Assembly (NCBI RefSeq): GCF_008039575.1
Contig: NZ_VDUY01000002.1
Coordinates: 124,001-188,000 of the forward strand
Length of the DNA: 64,000 nt
Reading direction: 5' to 3'
Source: Zeimonas arvi
Lineage (GTDB): Bacteria > Pseudomonadota > Gammaproteobacteria > Burkholderiales > Burkholderiaceae_E
Made by a program: the position numbers and the translations under genes. Every line of letters begins with the position of its first letter. The stretch's first letter is position 1. This document shows positions 58,702 through 64,000 of the stretch, piece by piece. Under the pieces are notes generated by a model. That model saw only the letters and a program-made list of their open reading frames with translations. It was not told the origin of the DNA and did not search any database.

Positions 58702-59382
58702 ATGGCGCGCATCCTGGTCGTCGAGGACGACCCCGTGATCGGGGCCAACGTCTGCGATTTCCTGCAGGACAGGGGGCACCGCTGCGACTGGGCGCCGGAC
58801 GGCTTCGTGGCGATGGCGCTCGCCGCCCGCGAGGCGCCCGAGGCTGTCGTGCTGGACCTGAACCTGCCGCGCCTGGATGGCCTGACCTGGTGCCGGCGCT
58901 TCCGCGAGGAAATCGGCAGCGACGCCCCGGTGATCATGCTGACCGCGCGCGACGAGCTCGAGGACAAGCTCGCCGGCTTCGACGCAGGGGCCGACGACTA
59001 CCTGGTCAAGCCCTTCCAGCTTCCCGAGCTCGCGGTGAGGCTCGCCGCGCTGTTGCGCCGCGCCCAGGGCCGGCCGTCCACCGAGAGCCTTCGCGCGGGC
59101 CGCCTGCTGGTCGACCGCGCCGGCCGCCGGGTGCAGGTCGATGGCACCGAGGTGCGGCTCTCTCCCAAGCCCTTCCGGCTGATCGAGCTGCTCGCGGAGC
59201 GGCCCGACAGGATCTTCGGCCGCGAAGAGCTCGAGCAGGCCATCTGGGGCGAAGAACGGGAGCAGGGCGACGCGCTGCGCACGCTGGTGGCCGCGACCCG
59301 CCGGGCCTTCGCGCAGGCGGGCTGCGACTTCGATCCGATCCGCACCTTGCACGGCCATGGCTACCGGCTCGCCGCCGACTGA
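58702..59382 (+). CDS. OmpR/PhoB-family response regulator (PmrA/QseB-like)
   Basis: A 226-residue regulator. Receiver domain (1-115) with acidic pocket EDD (8-10), phospho-acceptor D52 in VVLDLNLPRLDG, conserved T in MLTARDELEDK and K in YLVKPF. The winged-helix DNA-binding domain (about 130-225) ends IRTLHGHGYRLAAD, typical of OmpR-type wings. It is followed by a kinase gene that overlaps its end by 26 bp. Downstream genes for envelope phosphotransferases suggest a PmrA-like job in LPS modification. That is inference from neighbours. Confidence 0.93.
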   Translation: MARILVVEDDPVIGANVCDFLQDRGHRCDWAPDGFVAMALAAREAPEAVVLDLNLPRLDGLTWCRRFREEIGSDAPVIMLTARDELEDKLAGFDAGADDYLVKPFQLPELAVRLAALLRRAQGRPSTESLRAGRLLVDRAGRRVQVDGTEVRLSPKPFRLIELLAERPDRIFGREELEQAIWGEEREQGDALRTLVAATRRAFAQAGCDFDPIRTLHGHGYRLAAD

Positions 59383-60694
59383 AACTGCGCCCCGCACGCA
59401 CCGGCCCTCGCTGCGCCGGCGGCTGGCCGCCGTCTTTGCCGGGCTGGCGCTGCTGATCGCGCTGGCTCAGGCGAGCCTCGTCTGGTTCGTCAGCTATCAC
59501 GCCGAGGAGGCGATGATCGACCGCATCCTCGCCGGGCAGCTCGAGCGCAGCATCGTCGTGCACCGCCAGCAGCCGGGACTGGCCGCGCCGAACACGCCCG
59601 ACATGAGCCTGTACGTGGTCCACGACGGCGACGCGGCGGCCGAGGCAGCGCTGCCCGCCTGGCTGCGAAGCCTGCCGCGGCGGGCGGGCGGCTACGAGCT
59701 CCGTCCGGGGGAGGACCTCGAGTACCACGTGGCGATCGAACGCGACGGCGATGCCTGGTTCTTCCTCGTCTACGACGTGGCCGAGCACGAGACCCGGCAG
59801 CACAACGCGATCGCCGCGCTCGCGCTCTCGGTGCTCGCGATCGGCGCGCTCGCGCTGCTGCTGAGCGGCCGGATGGCCGGCCGCCTGACCCGCGACCTGC
59901 AGGGCCTGTCCGACGCGGTCGGCCGCCCCCAGGACGAGGCCGAGCGCCCGGCGCGGCTCGACGCGATCGCCGCGCATGCCGAGACCGCCCGCCTGGCCGG
60001 CGCGCTCGACGCCTATCGGGACCGCCTGGTCGAGATCCTGGCCCGCGAGCGCGCCTTCACCGCCGCCGCCAATCACGAGTTGCGCACGCCGCTGATGCGC
60101 GCCGGCTCCTCGCTCGACCTGCTGCGCGCCGGCGAGCTCGACGAGCGCCAGCGCCGGCTGGTGGACACCGTGCAGGCCAGCCTCGACGAGATGACGATGC
60201 TGACCGTCGCGTTGCTGCGCGTGGCGCGTGGCGGGAGCGCCGAGGCCGCGAGCGAGATCGGCATCGATCGCCTGGTCGCCGAGGTTCTCGGCCACCTGGC
60301 GGCGGAAGCCAGGGCACGTGGCATCGCCCTGGGCTCGGAGGTCGAGGCCGGCGCGGTCGTGAGGCTGGATCGCAGCGCCCTGTGGATCGTGCTCGCCAAC
60401 CTGGTGCGCAACGCGGTCCGGCACAGCGGCGGCACGCGGGTGCGCGTCGACTGGCGCGACAGCGAGCTGGTCGTCGATGACGATGGCATCGGCATCGGCG
60501 GCGGCAGCGGCAACGGACCGGGCAGCGCCCCCGCCGACGGCAGCAGCCAGGCCCCAATCCGGCCGGACAGCGAAGGCCTCGGGCTGGGACTCTCGATCGC
60601 CCAGCGGATCTGCGACGCGGCCGGCTGGCAGCTCGCGCTCGAGCCGCGCCCCGGCGGCGGCACCCGAGCCAGGGTGCGTCTGGCGAAGGCCTGA
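59357..60694 (+). CDS. Membrane sensor histidine kinase of the OmpR-type pair
   Basis: A 445-residue sensor. Two transmembrane helices (about 22-48 and 150-172) enclose a roughly 100-residue periplasmic domain (about 49-149) with several Asp/Glu residues. After a linker comes the HisKA domain with H240 in AAANHELRTPLMRAGSSL, then an HATPase domain with N-box (LANLVRNAVRHSGGT), a D/G box (DDDGIGIG) and the G2-box (GLGLGLSIAQRICDAAGW). A Gly/Ser/Pro-rich insert sits between the G boxes. ATG at 59357 overlaps the regulator gene; the pair is co-translated. The signal may be cationic peptide or metal as in PmrB, but no motif proves it. Confidence 0.92.
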   Translation: MATGSPPTETAPRTHRPSLRRRLAAVFAGLALLIALAQASLVWFVSYHAEEAMIDRILAGQLERSIVVHRQQPGLAAPNTPDMSLYVVHDGDAAAEAALPAWLRSLPRRAGGYELRPGEDLEYHVAIERDGDAWFFLVYDVAEHETRQHNAIAALALSVLAIGALALLLSGRMAGRLTRDLQGLSDAVGRPQDEAERPARLDAIAAHAETARLAGALDAYRDRLVEILARERAFTAAANHELRTPLMRAGSSLDLLRAGELDERQRRLVDTVQASLDEMTMLTVALLRVARGGSAEAASEIGIDRLVAEVLGHLAAEARARGIALGSEVEAGAVVRLDRSALWIVLANLVRNAVRHSGGTRVRVDWRDSELVVDDDGIGIGGGSGNGPGSAPADGSSQAPIRPDSEGLGLGLSIAQRICDAAGWQLALEPRPGGGTRARVRLAKA

Positions 60695-60723
60695 ACCTGG
60701 CCGGCCGCGACTGACGGCCGCGC

Positions 60724-60743
60724 CCTCACGAATTCCTCACGAA
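60724..60743 (+). promoter_or_regulatory. Direct repeat CCTCACGAA with 11-bp period ahead of the phosphotransferase genes
   Basis: Two perfect 9-bp copies (60724-60732 and 60735-60743) are spaced one helical turn apart. Tandem half-sites of this kind are what OmpR/PmrA-type regulators bind. The site lies 66 bp upstream of the next gene and is a good candidate for the response regulator encoded upstream. Confidence 0.55.
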
Positions 60744-60808
60744 ACCGCCGCGCGAAGCTCATCGCGCCGGTGCCAGCATCGCGGCTTCGATTCCGATCGT
60801 GGTCCCTG

Positions 60809-62782
60809 ATGCAACGCATTCTCCGGCTTCGCTCCCATCCCGCGCTCGAGAGCGCCTGGCTGATCTGGCTGGTCATGGTCGCCACAGCGACGGCGACGCG
60901 CGTCGTGCTGGCCTCGCTGGCCTGGCAGGACATCGATCTCTCGCCAGGGGCCATCCTGGACATCCTGCTGCGCGGCACGGCGGCCGACGCGCTCTTCGCC
61001 TTCGCCTGCGCGGCGCCCGCCCTGTTCGTCGGCGCGCTCGCGCATCGAAGCCGTCCGCCGGGGCTGCTGCGTCGCGGCTGGCGGCTCGCCGTCACGACCG
61101 GCGTCGTGGCGGCGGTCGGCTTCTCGGCCATCTCGGAGATCCTCTTCTGGGAGGAGTTCGGCGCGCGCTTCAACTTCATCGCGGTCGACTACCTGATCTA
61201 CACGAACGAGGTAATCGGCAACATCGTCGAGTCCTACCCGGTCGGCCCGATCCTGGCGGGCCTCGGCAGCGCGGGGCTGCTGCTGGCATGGCTGCTCGGG
61301 CGGCGCTCGAGGCGGCTGCAGGCCGCCGCGATGCATCGCGGATGGACCTTGCCCCTGCGGGTGGGTGTCGCGACGCTGGCCGCGGTTTCCATGATCGGGG
61401 CAGGGCGCCTCGCGCTGGCGATCGACGGCTCGATCGGCAATGCCACTGCGCTGCGCGCCAACGCGGTCGACCAGGAGATCGCGCGCAATGGCGGCGTGGC
61501 CTTCCTTGCCGCCCTGCGCGACAACGCGCTGTCGTTCCGCCGCTTCTACGCGATGCTCGACCCGCAACAGGCCGCCGCGATCGCCGGCGCCTGGCCGCGC
61601 CGGCGACACCCGCACGATGCCGGCGCGCGCCCGAAGCATGTGGTCGTCATCCAGGTCGAGAGCCTGAGCGCGAGCTTTCTCGGCAGCTTCGGCAACAAGC
61701 AGGGGCTCACGCCGAAGCTCGACGCGCTGGCGCGCGACGGGCTGCTCTTCACCGAGCTCTATGCGATCGGCACGCGCACCGTCCGGGGGCTCGAGGCCCT
61801 GTCGGTGGGCCTGCCGCCGCTGCCCGGCCAGTCGGTGGTCCGCCGCCCGGAGGGCGAGGGCGTGCTCACGCTCGGCGCGGCGCTTCGCCAGCAGGGCTTC
61901 GAGACGAGCTTCCTCTATGGCGGCTACGGTTACTTCGACAACATGAACGGCTTCTTCGCCGGGAACGGCTACAAGGTGCTGGACCGGACCTCCATTCCCG
62001 ACGATCGGGTCGGCTTCTCGACGATCTGGGGCGTGTCCGACGAATACCTGTTCGACTTCGCGCTCGAACAGATCGATCGGACGGTGGCAGGCGGCAAGCG
62101 CCAGTTCTTCCACCTGATGACGACCTCGAACCATCGTCCCTACACCTATCCGGACGGTCGCATCGACATCCCGTCCAGGACCGGGCGCGATGGCGCGGTC
62201 AAGTACACCGACTGGGCGATCGGCCGGTTCATCGAGCAGGCCCGCGGCCGGCCGTGGTTCGACGACACGCTGTTCGTGATCGTTGCCGATCACTGCGCCT
62301 CGGTGGCCGGCAAGACGCGCATTCCGCCCGACCGCTACAAGATCCCGGCGCTGTTCTACGCGCCGCGCTACGTCCGGCCGGCGGTCCACGACAAGATGGC
62401 CAGCCAGATCGACCTGGTGCCGACCCTGCTGTCCTGGCTGGGCATCGACGATCATGGGCGGTTCTTCGGCGAGGACCTGCTCTCGCCCGACGCGGTCGAG
62501 CGCGCCTGGCTCGGCAACTACCAGGAGGTCGGGCTGCTGACCCCGGGCGCGAACGGCACGCGCGACCTGGTGGTGCTCGCACCGAAACAGAAGGTCACGC
62601 AGTACCGGATCGATGCCGACGGCAGCGCCCGCGCCGTGCCGGTGGACCCCCACAGGGCCGACCGCGCGATCGCCGACTACCAGCTCGCCGACGCGCTGCT
62701 TCGCGACCACCGGTTGCGCGCCACGCAACCGGTGGTCGACCCGACGCATGCCAGCCTGGACCAGCCGGGAGTCGTTCGATGA
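60809..62782 (+). CDS. LTA synthase-like membrane phosphotransferase (sulfatase fold)
   Basis: A 657-residue inner-membrane protein with about five N-terminal transmembrane segments (within residues 15-215) and a periplasmic alkaline-phosphatase-superfamily domain. Catalytic markers are the start VVVIQVESLSASFLGSFGNKQGLTP (metal-ligand Glu), the nucleophile region GTRTVRGLEALSVGLPP near residue 322, HLMTTSNHRPYTYP and DTLFVIVADHCAS. This is the architecture of LtaS and OpgB-like proteins, which move phosphoglycerol or phosphoethanolamine head groups from lipids to glycans. A Gram-negative owner makes OPG or LPS decoration more likely than teichoic acid. ATG at 60809 was chosen; GTG at 60770 would add 13 residues. 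The stop overlaps eptA (ATGA). Confidence 0.88.
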   Translation: MQRILRLRSHPALESAWLIWLVMVATATATRVVLASLAWQDIDLSPGAILDILLRGTAADALFAFACAAPALFVGALAHRSRPPGLLRRGWRLAVTTGVVAAVGFSAISEILFWEEFGARFNFIAVDYLIYTNEVIGNIVESYPVGPILAGLGSAGLLLAWLLGRRSRRLQAAAMHRGWTLPLRVGVATLAAVSMIGAGRLALAIDGSIGNATALRANAVDQEIARNGGVAFLAALRDNALSFRRFYAMLDPQQAAAIAGAWPRRRHPHDAGARPKHVVVIQVESLSASFLGSFGNKQGLTPKLDALARDGLLFTELYAIGTRTVRGLEALSVGLPPLPGQSVVRRPEGEGVLTLGAALRQQGFETSFLYGGYGYFDNMNGFFAGNGYKVLDRTSIPDDRVGFSTIWGVSDEYLFDFALEQIDRTVAGGKRQFFHLMTTSNHRPYTYPDGRIDIPSRTGRDGAVKYTDWAIGRFIEQARGRPWFDDTLFVIVADHCASVAGKTRIPPDRYKIPALFYAPRYVRPAVHDKMASQIDLVPTLLSWLGIDDHGRFFGEDLLSPDAVERAWLGNYQEVGLLTPGANGTRDLVVLAPKQKVTQYRIDADGSARAVPVDPHRADRAIADYQLADALLRDHRLRATQPVVDPTHASLDQPGVVR

Positions 62783-64000
62783 GCGCCGCGCGACCGCAGC
62801 GCGCCACCGGAATGTCCCGGAGTCTCGTCACCGTCTGGGGGCTGGTGCTCTGGCTCACCGTGGCCGGCAACCTGCCGCTCTGGCAAAGGCTGCACGAGCT
62901 GGCGGGCGGATCGTCGCGCCAGTTCGTGATCTTCGCCGGCATCGGCCTGATGGTGGCGGGCGGTACCGCCGCGCTGCTGTCCCTGCTCGCCTGGCCGCGA
63001 CTGTTCCGGCCGACGGCCAGCCTGCTCGCCGTGATCGCCGCCGCGAACAGCCACTTCATGTGGCAGTACGGCGCCGTGATCGACAACACGATGCTGGCCA
63101 ACGTGATCAGCACCGACGTGCGGGAGGCGCGCGACCTGATGTCCTGGTCGCTTCCCGCGACCGTGCTGCTCGTTGCCGGCCCCGCCCTGTGGTGGATCTG
63201 GCGACGGCCGCTGCCGCAGCGTCGCTGGTTCGAGCGGGCCTGGCGCAACGCGGTCGGCGCACTGGTCGGGGTCGCGGTGGCGGCCACTGCGGTCCTGCTG
63301 GGCTTCCAGGATCTGGCTCCCGTGGTCCGTGAGCAGAAGTCGCTGCGCTACATGGTGAATCCGCTCAATGCCGTCTATGCCGGCGCCCGGCTGGCGGCCG
63401 ACCAGCTTCCGGCGCAAGCCAGCGCGCTCCAACCGGTGGGCGTGGACGCAAAGCTCGGTCCCGGTTACGCCGCGCGGCGCAGCCCGCCGCTGCTCCTGCT
63501 CGTGGTCGGCGAGACCGCGCGCGCCCGGAGCTGGGGCCTGAACGGCTACGCCCGCCAGACGACGCCCGCGCTCGCGCGTTGGCAGGAAGCGGGCGAACTG
63601 GTCAATTTCAGCCAGGTGAGCGCCTGCGGCACCAACACCCATGTGTCGGTGCCCTGCATGTTCTCGCCGCTCACCCGCGAGCAGGGCGGCGACCGGACGG
63701 CGGTGCACGAGAACCTGCTCGACGTCCTGAGCCGCGCGGGGCTCGCCGTGCTCTGGCTCGACAACCAGGCCGGGTGCAAGGGCGTCTGCGCGCGGGTGCC
63801 CAGCGTGCGCGTGCTGGACGAGCCGGTGGCCGGCCTGTGCGATGCCGGCGAGTGCTTCGACGAGGCGATGCTCGACGGGCTGGACCGCCGGATCGCGGCG
63901 CTGGATCCCGAAAGGCGGGCACGCGGCGTGGTCGTGGTCATGCACCAGATGGGCAGCCACGGGCCCGCCTACTACAAGCGCACGTCGGCCGACCGCAAGC
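62779..64000 (+). CDS. eptA: Phosphoethanolamine transferase, EptA type (3' end outside window)
   Basis: About 407 codons are present before the window edge; the full protein should have about 540. Five transmembrane segments lie in the first 210 residues. The catalytic domain begins LLLLVVGETARARSWGLNGYARQTTP, and the nucleophile is T285 in SACGTNTHVSVPCMFS, with cysteines (C283, C294) placed as in EptA/MCR proteins. It moves phosphoethanolamine from phosphatidylethanolamine to lipid A or another glycan, which lowers negative surface charge. ATG at 62779 overlaps the stop of the LTA-synthase-like gene, so both are coupled. The OmpR-type pair upstream is the likely controller. Confidence 0.9.
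   Translation, partial: MSAARPQRATGMSRSLVTVWGLVLWLTVAGNLPLWQRLHELAGGSSRQFVIFAGIGLMVAGGTAALLSLLAWPRLFRPTASLLAVIAAANSHFMWQYGAVIDNTMLANVISTDVREARDLMSWSLPATVLLVAGPALWWIWRRPLPQRRWFERAWRNAVGALVGVAVAATAVLLGFQDLAPVVREQKSLRYMVNPLNAVYAGARLAADQLPAQASALQPVGVDAKLGPGYAARRSPPLLLLVVGETARARSWGLNGYARQTTPALARWQEAGELVNFSQVSACGTNTHVSVPCMFSPLTREQGGDRTAVHENLLDVLSRAGLAVLWLDNQAGCKGVCARVPSVRVLDEPVAGLCDAGECFDEAMLDGLDRRIAALDPERRARGVVVVMHQMGSHGPAYYKRTSADRK

Overview
The window reads as chromosome of a high-GC betaproteobacterium, most likely Burkholderiales. The evidence is protein content and gene order: algZ-algR-hemC-hemD-hemX-hemY, nadE next to a PII gene, a DUF1631 protein, a fused indolepyruvate ferredoxin oxidoreductase, and housekeeping blocks in conserved order. 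Codon third positions are almost all G or C, so long shadow frames appear on the wrong strand and frame of most genes. I see no prophage, plasmid, CRISPR array or complete insertion sequence.

Layout. 1-5.5 kb: 3' end of an AlgZ-type kinase gene, an AlgR-type LytTR regulator and the heme-precursor genes hemC, hemD, hemX, hemY. 5.5-5.9 kb: a gene-poor gap with degenerate tandem repeats and a nested inverted repeat of about 325 bp. 5.9-16.9 kb: aldehyde dehydrogenase, ppa, an RND efflux pair, a COG3146-type acyltransferase, nadE plus PII, a DUF4126 membrane protein and an Smr protein. 17-27.3 kb: trxB / crp-like / ftsK / lolA / (DSD1 enzyme, MFS) / rarA / serS. This matches E. coli trxB-lrp-ftsK-lolA-rarA-serS, but a Crp/Fnr regulator sits in the lrp position and two metabolic genes are inserted after lolA. 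27.4-36 kb: tRNA-Ser(CGA), katG, an alpha/beta hydrolase with dgkA, a zinc phospholipase C/P1 nuclease-like protein, a cyclic-2,3-bisphosphoglycerate-synthetase-like NTPase and the DUF1631 protein. 36-39 kb: divergent fbpC/fbpB-type ABC transporter genes around a Fur-box-like element. 39-47 kb: tRNA-Val(GAC), then thrS-infC-rpmI-rplT-pheS-pheT-ihfA-merR and tRNA-Pro(GGG). 47-52.9 kb: a DAHP synthase, a small exported protein, and the indolepyruvate oxidoreductase gene divergent from an Lrp/AsnC gene. 53-58.7 kb: purL and a YbiT-type ABC-F gene. 58.7-64 kb: an OmpR-type two-component pair, an LTA-synthase-like membrane phosphotransferase and an EptA-type phosphoethanolamine transferase cut by the window edge.

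Working together: heme synthesis lies behind the AlgZR genes; nadE and its PII partner link NAD synthesis to nitrogen state; the translation block shows an AUC start for infC and AT-rich patches inside thrS and pheT that look like embedded promoters for infC and ihfA; the last four genes look like one envelope-modification unit, with an 11-bp-period direct repeat ahead of the phosphotransferase genes. I did not find a clearly undescribed system. The best leads are the inverted-repeat element at 5.6-5.9 kb, the envelope-modification unit and the embedded promoters.
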